Shown: positions 39,991-47,883 of the stretch, piece after piece
Layout of the letters: each line of letters opens with the position of its first letter
How positions within the stretch are numbered: position 1 is the stretch's first letter
Assembly (NCBI GenBank): GCA_003248805.1
Contig: QFQY01000035.1
Location: 1 to 49,727 of the forward strand
Length of the DNA: 49,727 nt
Source: Chelatococcus sp.
Lineage (GTDB): Bacteria; Pseudomonadota; Alphaproteobacteria; Rhizobiales; Beijerinckiaceae
Reading direction: 5' to 3'
The notes under the pieces: model-generated
Databases searched by the model: none
What the model was told of the DNA's origin: nothing
What the model saw: only the letters and a program-made list of their open reading frames with translations
Position numbers and translations under genes: made by a program

Positions 39991-42015
39991 ATGGCCGCAG
40001 GCACCACATTCCTCTGCTCCTGCGAGGGAACGATGCCGCTGCACGGGGAAACCGTGGCCAAGGCGTGCCGGACCAAGGTCCGCACGGCCGATCAGCTCTG
40101 CCGCAAGGAGCTCGACTTCTTCAAGACGGTGCTCGGCCAGGACAGCGAGGTCACCGTCGCCTGCACGCAGGAGGCCCCCCTGTTCGCGGAGGCCGCCGAG
40201 GATGTCGGCTATGCCGGCAGGCTGACCTTCGCCAATGTGCGCGAGCAGGCGGGCTGGTCGAGCGAGGCGCGTAAAGCCGGCGCCAAGACGGCTGCGCTGA
40301 TCGCCGCCGCCGCGGAAGAGATGCCGCCGATCCAGGCGGTCTCGCTCGAATCGAAGGGCGTCGCCCTGATCTACGGCCGCGACGAGGCCGCCATCGAGGT
40401 GGCGCGCCGCCTCTCCGCCACGCTCGACGTCACCGTCCTTCTCTCCCGCCCGGGCGAGGTCGCCCCCGCGCGCACGACGGAGTTCCCGGTCGTCAAGGGG
40501 ACCGTCATCGCCGCGACGGGCCATCTCGGGGCCTTCGCCCTGCGTGTCGACGACTACGCACTGCCCTCGCCGTCGTCCCGGCAGGCCTATCGCTGGCAGC
40601 CGCCGCGCAGCGGCGCGAGTTCCGATTGCGATCTGGTCGTCGACCTCTCGGGACTGCCGCCGCTGTTTCCGGCTGCTGAAACGAGAGCGGGCTATCTGCG
40701 CGCCGATCCGCGCGACCCCGCCGCCGTCGAGCGCGTGATCGGCGAGGCGGCCGGCCTGATCGGCACCTTCGACAAGCCGCGCTACGTGATGTTCGAGGCC
40801 CATCTGTGCGCGCATTCACGGTCCAAGATCACGGGGTGCACGCGCTGCCTCGACCTCTGTCCCACCGGGGCGATCACGCCCGACGGCGACCATGTCGCGA
40901 TCGACCCGGCCGTCTGCGCCGGCTGCGGCCAGTGCGCCGCGGTCTGCCCGACCGGAGCCGCTTCCTACGCGCTGCCGCCCGTCGACGCGCTGATGCGCCG
41001 GCTGCGGGCCCTCGTCACCACCTATGCCGCGGCGGGCGGCAAGGATGCCGCCCTGCTCCTGCACGACGGCGATCACGGTCCGGGACTGATCGACGCGCTC
41101 GCCCGCTTCGGCGATGGCCTGCCGGCGCGCGTCCTGCCCTTGCAGGTCAACGAGATCACGCAGATCGGCCCGGAACTCATCGCCGCCGCGCTGGCCTACG
41201 GCGCCGGCTCCGTCACCGTCCTGGGCCGTGGCAGGCCGAGGCACGACCTCTCCGGCCTCCACCGCAGCATCGACATCGCTGCCTCCGTCGCGGCGGAGCT
41301 CGGCTATGGCAGGGAGATCGTGCGCCTGCTGGAAACGGACGATCCCGACGGTCTCGCGGCCGCCCTGGCCGCTCTGCCGTCCGCACAGGCCCGCCGCAAG
41401 CCCGCGACCTTCCTGCCGCTCGGCGGCAAGCGCGGGCTGCTCGAAATCGCCTTCCGCGAGCTGCACGCGGCCGCGCCGACGCCCGTCGACCGCGTCCCCC
41501 TGCCGACAGGTGCGCCGTTCGGACAGGCCAAGGTCGATCTCGAGCGTTGCACGCTCTGCCTGTCCTGCGTCTCGGCCTGCCCCACCAACGCTCTGGCGGA
41601 CGACCCCGACCGGCCGCTGCTGACCTTCGCCGAGAATCTCTGCGTCCAGTGCGGCCTCTGCGAGCGGACCTGCCCGGAGGATGCGATCGAACTCGTGCCT
41701 CAGCTCGACTTCCGGGCCTGGAGCGAGCCGAAGCGGGTCGTCAAGCAGGAGGAGCCGTTCCACTGCACGGTCTGCGCCAAGCCGTTCGGAACCAAATCGG
41801 TGATCGACAAGATCGCGGCGAAACTCGAAGGGCACTGGATGTTCTCGGGCGCGAATGCCGCCCGCCGCGAGGCGCTGTTCATGTGCGAGGACTGTCGCGT
41901 CGACCGCGTCGTCGGTGAGAGCTTCGACCCCTATGCCGCTCCCGGGCGGCCGCCGGCCCGCACCGCGGAAGACTATTCGCCGTCGCCGAAGCCCGGCAAG
42001 ACGCGGCCGAACTGA
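39991..42015 (+). CDS. Multi-cluster [4Fe-4S] protein (polyferredoxin-like) with FDH locus
   Basis: 674 residues from ATG 39991, chosen because GGAG precedes it by 8 nt; a GTG at 39958 is in frame but without such a site. Parts in order: N-terminal Cys-rich piece (FLCSCEG), a Rossmann-like region about 95-200, two ferredoxin motifs (CTRCLDLCPTGAI and CAGCGQCAAVCPTGA), a hydrophobic alpha/beta segment, two more ferredoxin motifs (CTLCLSCVSACPTNAL and CVQCGLCERTCPEDAI), and a C-terminal CTVC...CEDC pair that may bind zinc or FeS. It is soluble, with no signal. Four clusters make it a likely cytosolic electron conduit. It is divergent from the FDH operon; its partners and direction of electron flow are unknown. 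Confidence 0.83.
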   Translation: MAAGTTFLCSCEGTMPLHGETVAKACRTKVRTADQLCRKELDFFKTVLGQDSEVTVACTQEAPLFAEAAEDVGYAGRLTFANVREQAGWSSEARKAGAKTAALIAAAAEEMPPIQAVSLESKGVALIYGRDEAAIEVARRLSATLDVTVLLSRPGEVAPARTTEFPVVKGTVIAATGHLGAFALRVDDYALPSPSSRQAYRWQPPRSGASSDCDLVVDLSGLPPLFPAAETRAGYLRADPRDPAAVERVIGEAAGLIGTFDKPRYVMFEAHLCAHSRSKITGCTRCLDLCPTGAITPDGDHVAIDPAVCAGCGQCAAVCPTGAASYALPPVDALMRRLRALVTTYAAAGGKDAALLLHDGDHGPGLIDALARFGDGLPARVLPLQVNEITQIGPELIAAALAYGAGSVTVLGRGRPRHDLSGLHRSIDIAASVAAELGYGREIVRLLETDDPDGLAAALAALPSAQARRKPATFLPLGGKRGLLEIAFRELHAAAPTPVDRVPLPTGAPFGQAKVDLERCTLCLSCVSACPTNALADDPDRPLLTFAENLCVQCGLCERTCPEDAIELVPQLDFRAWSEPKRVVKQEEPFHCTVCAKPFGTKSVIDKIAAKLEGHWMFSGANAARREALFMCEDCRVDRVVGESFDPYAAPGRPPARTAEDYSPSPKPGKTRPN

Positions 42016-42051
42016 GGGAACGATCCGAGCGCGTGCGCCCTCGCGCCCCGC

Positions 42052-43329
42052 TCACTCCGCCCCGGTCGCCCTGGCGATGAAGTCGACCAGGGCCTTGCGC
42101 TCGTCGGGATCGACCACCCGCTGCTCAGGCATCTTGGTGCCGGGCGTATAGGCGGTGGGGCCGACGTCGAAGAGCGCGGCGATCGTCTCCTTCGACCAGA
42201 CGATGTCCATGCCGCGCAGGGCGGGCGAGTAGTCGTATCCCGAGGCGGTGCCGATCCGCCGGCCGATCACGCCGTGCAGCGTCGGGCCGGCGCGGTTGCC
42301 GTCGTCGGGGCCGAGCGTGTGGCAGGCCGCGCAGGCCTTGAACACCTCCGCGCCGGGATGATCCGCGAAGTGCGTGGCCGGATCGGACGGCCGAGCCATG
42401 ACGACGGCGCCCAGATGCTCGCCGGTCGAGACGCGCCAGCGGCGGACCAGCCGGTCCCCGCCGCCCGTGAGCAACTCGTCGGTGCCGGGGCGGAAGGCGA
42501 CGGACCAGACCGGCAGGCCGGGCCCGACCAGCACGCGCTCGACCGATCGCGCCGCCATGTCCACGAGAGCGACCGAGCCGCGAATCCCCGCCGCCGCCAG
42601 CCTTTTCCCGTCCGGCGACAGGGCGAGCGCGACGATCGGTGTTTCCCCGACACGCACTTCGCCGAGGGACGTCCCGTCGGCGGCGAAGAAAAGCAGCATT
42701 CCGTCCACGCCGCCCGCGACGAGGGTGCCGTCGCGCGCCACGGCCAGCCCGGCGATGGGACGCCCGGCGCTGATGGCGCGCTGTAGCGCGCCCTCGGGAG
42801 AGGCAATGCGCAGGGTGCCGTCATGGCCGCCGGTGACGACAGCCCGCCCGTCCGCGGCAAAAGCGACCGCGCTGACAGGGCCTCGATGGCCGACGATCTG
42901 CGTCCCGGCTCCCGACGCGAGCGAGGTGATGCGCGCCGTGCCGTCCCATGACGCCGACCCCAGCAGCTTTCCGTCGGGAGACAGCGCCAAGGCCGCGACG
43001 GGGCCTTCATGCCCGGGCAGCGTCGCGTCCGGGGTTCCACCGCCCATGCGCCACAGCAGCAGCTTGCCGTCCTCGCCGCCGGTCGCGAGGCGGCCGTCCG
43101 GCAGCACGAGCGTCGCATTGACCGCGGAATCGTGACCGCGCAGCACCGCGAGCGCCCGGCTGCTGGCCAAATCCCAGAGGATGGCGCTGGTGTCGAACGA
43201 CCCCGACAGGGCCATCATCCCGTCGGCGGAGACGGAGAGCGCGCGAACCGGGCCGCCATGTCCGCGCAGTTCCTGCGCCATGACAGGCGACGCCAGGAGG
43301 CCGGCGATCACGAGAACGGCTCTGAGCAT
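42052..43329 (-). CDS. WD40 repeat - cytochrome c fusion protein (secreted)
   Basis: 425 residues from ATG 43329. A Sec signal (about 1-18, PVMAQ) leads to seven WD40-type blades ending in motifs such as SGSFDTSAILWDL, TGGEDGKLLLW and TGGHDGTLRIA, spanning about 20-310. A monoheme c-type cytochrome domain follows, with FKACAACHTLG and axial Met in PGTKMPEQ. The two parts are in one polypeptide in the periplasm. The propeller could dock a partner enzyme, while the heme accepts electrons. It converges on the polyferredoxin gene (36 nt gap). Redox partner is unproven; FDH-derived electrons are one option. Confidence 0.85.
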   Translation of the reverse strand: MLRAVLVIAGLLASPVMAQELRGHGGPVRALSVSADGMMALSGSFDTSAILWDLASSRALAVLRGHDSAVNATLVLPDGRLATGGEDGKLLLWRMGGGTPDATLPGHEGPVAALALSPDGKLLGSASWDGTARITSLASGAGTQIVGHRGPVSAVAFAADGRAVVTGGHDGTLRIASPEGALQRAISAGRPIAGLAVARDGTLVAGGVDGMLLFFAADGTSLGEVRVGETPIVALALSPDGKRLAAAGIRGSVALVDMAARSVERVLVGPGLPVWSVAFRPGTDELLTGGGDRLVRRWRVSTGEHLGAVVMARPSDPATHFADHPGAEVFKACAACHTLGPDDGNRAGPTLHGVIGRRIGTASGYDYSPALRGMDIVWSKETIAALFDVGPTAYTPGTKMPEQRVVDPDERKALVDFIARATGAE

Positions 43330-43452
43330 GCGGTTTCCATCCTGGCGCTTCGGAGGCGGTTGGCTATTCGCGGGCCTGCCCCTTCGAGCCTATCGCGGGA
43401 ACGCGACGATCGGCAGCGGGAGCCGGTGCTTGAACGGGCATCGACTCATGAT

Positions 43453-43470
43453 ATTTGAATGGGTCGAAAC
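43453..43470. promoter_or_regulatory. Second copy of the FDH-locus dyad
   Basis: ATTTGAATGGGTCGAAAC matches the reverse-strand reading of the dyad at 39925-39942 at 14 of 18 positions. It lies 23 nt before the start of the small membrane protein gene, in a suitable place to control it and tusA-like downstream. Function inferred. Confidence 0.4.
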
Positions 43471-43493
43471 AACGAATTTCGAGGAAGCGAGCC

Positions 43494-43691
43494 ATGAAGG
43501 TCATGTTTTCCGCGTTCGCACTGGCGATCGTGGTCGCGGCGGGGGCTGCTTTCGTCCTGAATTCGGAGTTCCAGGTCACCGCCGACGAGCGCTTCGTCGG
43601 TGCCGGCGCCGAGCTGCGTCACAGCGAAGCGGGCTCCAATCTGGTCGGTCCGGACTGGTCGGGGCTCAACCGCGTTCCGAAGAAGAGCTGA
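43494..43691 (+). CDS. Small single-span membrane or secreted protein (65 aa)
   Basis: ATG 43494 has GAGGA about 10 nt upstream. The first 23 residues (MFSAFALAIVVAAGAAFVLN) form a hydrophobic segment, either a signal or an anchor, and the remaining about 40 residues are polar, ending GPDWSGLNRVPKKS. No family is recognised. It is followed after 20 nt by a TusA-like gene and is preceded by the second copy of the FDH-locus dyad. It may be a small periplasmic subunit linked to the redox genes around it. Confidence 0.65.
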   Translation: MKVMFSAFALAIVVAAGAAFVLNSEFQVTADERFVGAGAELRHSEAGSNLVGPDWSGLNRVPKKS

Positions 43692-43711
43692 ATCCTCCGG
43701 GAGCTGCGAGA

Positions 43712-43960
43712 TTGGCCGCCACGTCGCCGTCGGGACATGGAACGCGCGAACTCGACCTCAGGGGACTGATGTGCCCGCTGCCGGCCCTGAAGGTTCGCAA
43801 GGCTTTGAAGACGATGCATCCGGGCGAGGACCTGTCCGTCACCTGCACGGACCCGATGTCGGCGATCGACATTCCCCATCTCCTGTCGCAGACCGGCGAC
43901 GTGCTCCGGGAGAGCTCCGTCGAAGCCGGCGAATACCGCTTCCTGCTGGAGAAGGCATAG
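43712..43960 (+). CDS. TusA-family sulfurtransferase
   Basis: 82 residues from TTG 43712, preceded by GGGAG at 8 nt; there is no earlier ATG after the previous gene. The family motif LDLRGLMCPLPALKVRKAL holds the persulfide-carrying Cys and the CPxP turn. TusA proteins relay sulfur from a cysteine desulfurase to several acceptors, including FdhD-type cofactor sulfuration in some bacteria. It sits near fdhD and the FDH operon but not next to dsr or tRNA-thiolation genes, so a role in formate dehydrogenase cofactor maturation is plausible. Confidence 0.82.
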   Translation: MAATSPSGHGTRELDLRGLMCPLPALKVRKALKTMHPGEDLSVTCTDPMSAIDIPHLLSQTGDVLRESSVEAGEYRFLLEKA

Positions 43961-44002
43961 GCCTGACGATCGAACCGTGGCCGCACACCCTATGCGGCCG
44001 TC

Positions 44003-44332
44003 CTACGGCTTGATCGGCTGCTGATGAGATGCGCCGCCCTTGTCGGCGGGCGTGGCCGGCTCGGTGCAGTCCTGCGGCTTCTTCGCGCAGTCATAGACCA
44101 TCGTGGGCGCGGCCGAGGGGCCCGCACTGCCGGCCGACGGCAGGATCATGTTCTGCCCCTTGTCGACATCCTTCGGCTCGTCCGCCTTGTCACCCACGCC
44201 GGCATTGGTTTCCGCATTGGCGGGGGGCTTGGCAGGCGGGGTCGACGGGGCCTGAGCGAACGCCGGCGTCGCGAGAACGACGCTCAGCAGAACAAGGGAC
44301 TGGGCGATCGCTTTCAGCACGTTCGAGGACAT
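44003..44332 (-). CDS. Small secreted protein of unknown function (109 aa)
   Basis: ATG 44332. A typical Sec signal (QSLVLLSVVLATPAFAQ, about 1-27) is followed by a low-complexity Pro/Ala/Lys/Asp-rich tail. The pair CAKKPQDCTEP near the C-terminus could form a disulfide. No family is recognised, and codon use resembles its neighbours. It stands alone, reading leftward, downstream of dctA and convergent with the TusA-like gene. A secreted peptide or metal-binding tail is possible but unproven. Confidence 0.6.
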   Translation of the reverse strand: MSSNVLKAIAQSLVLLSVVLATPAFAQAPSTPPAKPPANAETNAGVGDKADEPKDVDKGQNMILPSAGSAGPSAAPTMVYDCAKKPQDCTEPATPADKGGASHQQPIKP

Positions 44333-44527
44333 GAGGCTGCCTTTCTGTCGCTCACCTCGAGGTCGAACGCATCATGGATCGCCGAGTTCCCCTGCAGGGA
44401 CGAACGGAAAACCCTCCCGGGCTTCGAGCCGCCTGCGCCGCGGCCCGATGCTTTGCCCCGCCGCATCCGGGCCCCGACCGCGATCGGCGGGCCGAGGCCC
44501 GGGAATGGGCAGGCGGAATCGGCGTGC

Positions 44528-45859
44528 TCACTCCGCCGGGGTCATCAGCGGCTCGTCCAGGGGATCTGGCACATGGCCGGCGAGAGCCTCCTTCAGCCGG
44601 TCCTGATCGAGCTCGCCTTCCCAGCGCGCCACCACGATCGTCGCGACCGCGTTGCCGATGAAGTTGGTGACGGCACGGCACTCCGACATGAAGCGATCGA
44701 TTCCGAGGATCAGGGCCATGCCCGCGACCGGCACGGCCGGAACGACCGAGAGCGTGGCGGCGAGCGTGATGAAGCCAGCGCCGGTGATGCCGGCCGCGCC
44801 TTTCGAGCTCAGCATCGCGACGAGCAGCAGCAGGATCTGGTCGCCGAGCGGCAGGTGGATATCCATCGCCTGGGCGATGAACAGGGCGGCCAGCGTCATG
44901 TAGATGTTCGTGCCGTCGAGGTTGAAAGAGTAGCCGGTCGGCACCACGAGGCCGACGACGGAGCGCTTGCAGCCCGCCGCCTCCATCTTCTCCATCAGGC
45001 TCGGCAGCGCCGCTTCCGAGGAGCTGGTGCCGATGACGAGGAGAATCTCGTCCTTGATGTAGCGGATCAGCGCCAGGATCGAGAAGCCGTTGTAGCGCGC
45101 GACGAGGCCGAGCACGCCGAGCACGAAGACCGCCGCCGTGATGTAGAAGGTCAGGATAAGGAAGGCGAGGTTGGAGACCGAACCGATGCCGTAGCGGCCG
45201 ATGGTGAAGGCCATCGCCCCGAAGGCGCCGATCGGGGCGGCCTTCATCAGGATCGCCACCAGCTTGAAGATCGGGGTCGAGAGCGCCTGCAGGAAGTCGA
45301 GCACGGGCTTGCCGCGCTCGCCGACCATCGCCAGCGACAGGCCGAACAGCACGGAGAAGAACAGCACCTGCAGGATGTCGCCCGAGGCGAAGGCGCCGAC
45401 GATCGTGTCCGGGATGATGTTCTGCAGGAAGCCGACGACGCTCGCGTCATGCGCCTTGGCCGCGTAGCCCTGGACGGACTTGGCGTCGAGGCTGGCGGGG
45501 CTGATATGCAGGCCCGCACCCGGCTGGACCACGTTGCCGATGATGAGACCGACGATCAGCGCCAGCGTCGAGAAGCAGAGGAAATAGATCATCGCCTTGC
45601 CGGCGACGCGCCCGACCTTCTTCATGTCCGTCATGCCGGCGATGCCGGTCGAGACGGTCAGGAAGATCACCGGCGCGATGATCATCTTCACGAGCTTGAT
45701 GAAGGCATCCCCGAGCGGCTTCAGCGCCGCGCCCTGTTCCGGCCAGAAATGCCCGAGCAGGATGCCAGCCGCGATGGCGGCGAGAACTTGCACGTAGAGG
45801 TGCTGATAGAATTTTCTGGGCTGCGCCGGCACGGGCGCGGCATGGATGAGGGCCGCCAT
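44528..45859 (-). CDS. dctA: C4-dicarboxylate transporter DctA
   Basis: 443 residues from ATG 45859, with a perfect AAGGAGG about 7 nt upstream; a longer reading to 45925 would lose this site. Eight to ten membrane spans with DctA motifs: FIKLVKMIIAPVIFLTVSTG, LVVPTGYSFNLDGTNIYMTL, GTSSSEAALPSLMEKM, MLSSKGAAGITGAGFI and the C-terminal FMSECRAVTNFIGN. It is a proton/sodium-coupled DAACS symporter that imports succinate, malate and fumarate. A sigma-54 promoter and two DctD-like sites precede it, next to the divergent dctBD. Confidence 0.93.
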   Translation of the reverse strand: MAALIHAAPVPAQPRKFYQHLYVQVLAAIAAGILLGHFWPEQGAALKPLGDAFIKLVKMIIAPVIFLTVSTGIAGMTDMKKVGRVAGKAMIYFLCFSTLALIVGLIIGNVVQPGAGLHISPASLDAKSVQGYAAKAHDASVVGFLQNIIPDTIVGAFASGDILQVLFFSVLFGLSLAMVGERGKPVLDFLQALSTPIFKLVAILMKAAPIGAFGAMAFTIGRYGIGSVSNLAFLILTFYITAAVFVLGVLGLVARYNGFSILALIRYIKDEILLVIGTSSSEAALPSLMEKMEAAGCKRSVVGLVVPTGYSFNLDGTNIYMTLAALFIAQAMDIHLPLGDQILLLLVAMLSSKGAAGITGAGFITLAATLSVVPAVPVAGMALILGIDRFMSECRAVTNFIGNAVATIVVARWEGELDQDRLKEALAGHVPDPLDEPLMTPAE

Positions 45860-45920
45860 GATGTCCTCCTTGGAACGGGATCGCGGTACTGTTTTTTCGC
45901 TGGCCGCTTGCCGCGCCGAT

Positions 45921-45936
45921 CGCAACCGTCATGCCA
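45921..45936 (-). promoter_or_regulatory. Sigma-54 (-24/-12) promoter of dctA
   Basis: On the minus strand TGGCATGACGGTTGCG carries the invariant GG and GC dinucleotides with exactly 10 nt between them, the RpoN spacing. It lies about 62 nt before the dctA start. The DctD-like activator sites are 70-120 nt upstream. Confidence 0.8.
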
Positions 45937-46004
45937 GTCGCGCGATGCCGGAAAACATCAATGATCTCAATCCATAACGACTGAAAACCGCCCGGATCGG
46001 CGAT

Positions 46005-46031
46005 GAATCATGCGGATTTTCGCCATGATTC
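46005..46031. promoter_or_regulatory. DctD upstream activator site, proximal to dctA
   Basis: GAATCATG (46005-46012) and CATGATTC (46024-46031) are perfect 8-nt inverted arms flanking CGGATTTTCGC. The same CGGATTTTCGC core recurs at the neighbouring site, indicating two tandem DctD sites as known for rhizobial dctA. Confidence 0.6.
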
Positions 46032-46040
46032 CGATTGACT

Positions 46041-46058
46041 TGTGCGGATTTTCGCACA
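46041..46058. promoter_or_regulatory. DctD upstream activator site, distal
   Basis: TGTGCGGATTTTCGCACA has perfect TGTGCG/CGCACA arms and closely resembles the described rhizobial DctD UAS. It ends 10 nt before the dctB start, so DctD bound here could also repress its own operon. Confidence 0.75.
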
Positions 46059-46068
46059 TTGAAGATGG

Positions 46069-47880
46069 ATGGATTTGGCCTCGTTCGGACATCGGCGGCT
46101 GCGGCGAAACCGCCTGACCTGGGTGGCCTTCGGCCTCGCGATGACGGCGATCGCGACCGCCGGCTTCGTCGTGGCCTCGGATATCGGCCGCAGCCGCGCG
46201 ATCACCGCCACGCGCGAACACGCGCAGGATGCCGGCGTGCTCGCTCTGGCTGTGCTGCGAGGCGAACTGGAGAAGCAGCGCGCCCTGCCGCTGATCCTGG
46301 CGCGCGACCCCGATGTCCGCGCCGCGCTCGCCGATGGTGACCGGCAGGCGCTCGATCTGAAGTTGGAGACCATCGCGCAGGGCACGCGCTCGGCGGTGAT
46401 CTATGCGCTCGGCCGCGACGGCGTGGCGATCGCCGCCAGCAACTGGCGCGACCCGACCAGCTTCGTCGGCAACGACTATGCCTTCCGCGATTACTTCCTC
46501 GGCGCCATGGCGCAGGGGAGTGCCGAGCAGTTCGCGCTCGGGACGGTCAGCAACCGGCCAGGTCTCTACATCACCCGGCGCGTGGACGGCGGCGAAGGCC
46601 CGCTCGGCGTCATCGTCGTCAAGGTCGAGTTCGACCGGGTCGAGGACGATTGGCGAACCCTCGGCGGGCGCACCCTCGTGCTCGACGGCAATGGCGTGGT
46701 CATCCTCTCGACCGTGGCGGACTGGCGCTTCCGGGTCGAGAAGGCACTCGATCCCGCCAAAGCGGCCGCGATCCGCCAGTCGATCCAGTTCGGCGACGCC
46801 CCGCTCGAACCGCTGCCGCTGCAGCGGGACGACGAGATGGTCCGCGAGGCCGGCATCGGCCGCCATGTGACGTCCCGCATCGCGGTGGCGACCACGGATT
46901 GGCAGCTGGAGGTGATGCTGCCGGTCGATCGCGCCATCCGCGACGAACGCGCCGACCTGCAGACGCTGTTCGCCCTGATGCTGATGCCGGGCGCCGCGCT
47001 CGCAGGCTTCGCGCTGCGCCGCCGCCAGGTCAATCTCGAGCGCCGCGACGCGGAAGCCGAGATCAAGGCCGAGCTGGAGCGCCATGTCGCAGAACGCACC
47101 GCCGCCCTCGCCAGCGCCAATGCCCGGCTGACGGAGGAGATCGAGGAGCGTGCGCACGCCCAGGAGCGATTGTCGGATGCCCGCGAGGAGCTCGCCAAGG
47201 CGAACCGTCTAGCGACGCTCGGGCAGATCACCGCCGGCGTCGCGCACGAGATCAACCAGCCACTGACCGCCATGCGCACCTATGCCGAGAACGCCCGCGT
47301 CTTCCTCGGCCGGGACAACCGGGCGGCGGTGGAGAGCTCGCTCGGCAAGGTCATCGGCCTGACCGAACGGATCGGCGTCATCACCGACACGCTGCGCGGC
47401 TTCGCCAGGCGCGGCAGCGGGCCGCTGGTGCCGGTCGATGTCGGGGAGGCCCTCGCGGGCGCGCTGCTGATCGTCGACGCCTCGCTGCGGCAGGCCGGCA
47501 TCGTGCCGAAGGTCGCGCAGGGCGCGCCGGCCACCGCGGTCCGGGCCCGGCTCGTCGAGCTGGAGCAGGTGCTGGTCAATCTGATCCGCAACGCGGTCGA
47601 GGCCATGGTCGAGCATGGGCGCAACGGCGATCCGGCGCTGTCGATCGGGGTCACGGCCGAGCCGGAGCATGTCGCGATCACGATCGCCGATCGCGGCCCG
47701 GGGCTCGACGCCGGGGCGGTCGCCGCCCTGTTCACGCCGTTCCGCACCACCAAGCCGCGCGGCCTCGGCCTGGGGCTGACGATCTCGCACGACATCGTCA
47801 CGGCCTTCGGCGGCATGCTTGCCGTCGCGTCGGTGCCGGGCCAGGGCACCACCTTCACCATCACCCTGAGGAAGGCCTGA
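46069..47880 (+). CDS. dctB: C4-dicarboxylate sensor histidine kinase DctB
   Basis: 603 residues from ATG 46069. N-terminal membrane helix about 18-37 (WVAFGLAMTAIATAGFVVAS), periplasmic double-PAS-like sensor about 45-300 containing SNWRDPTSFVGNDYAFRDYF and SNRPGLYITRRV, and a second membrane helix about 305-320. A coiled coil (about 330-375) leads to the kinase core: H-box LGQITAGVAHEINQPLTAMR with the phosphorylated His, N-box VLVNLIRNAVEAM, G1 ADRGPGL and GLGLGLTIS. It senses periplasmic C4-dicarboxylate and phosphorylates DctD. dctD follows after 3 nt. Confidence 0.92.
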   Translation: MDLASFGHRRLRRNRLTWVAFGLAMTAIATAGFVVASDIGRSRAITATREHAQDAGVLALAVLRGELEKQRALPLILARDPDVRAALADGDRQALDLKLETIAQGTRSAVIYALGRDGVAIAASNWRDPTSFVGNDYAFRDYFLGAMAQGSAEQFALGTVSNRPGLYITRRVDGGEGPLGVIVVKVEFDRVEDDWRTLGGRTLVLDGNGVVILSTVADWRFRVEKALDPAKAAAIRQSIQFGDAPLEPLPLQRDDEMVREAGIGRHVTSRIAVATTDWQLEVMLPVDRAIRDERADLQTLFALMLMPGAALAGFALRRRQVNLERRDAEAEIKAELERHVAERTAALASANARLTEEIEERAHAQERLSDAREELAKANRLATLGQITAGVAHEINQPLTAMRTYAENARVFLGRDNRAAVESSLGKVIGLTERIGVITDTLRGFARRGSGPLVPVDVGEALAGALLIVDASLRQAGIVPKVAQGAPATAVRARLVELEQVLVNLIRNAVEAMVEHGRNGDPALSIGVTAEPEHVAITIADRGPGLDAGAVAALFTPFRTTKPRGLGLGLTISHDIVTAFGGMLAVASVPGQGTTFTITLRKA

Positions 47881-47883
47881 GCC

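Noticed and set aside
44333..44527. GC-rich inverted repeats between dctA and the small secreted protein as a dctA terminator
   Set aside because: Several overlapping palindromes of GGGCC type are possible and none is followed by a U-tract, so no single structure can be named.
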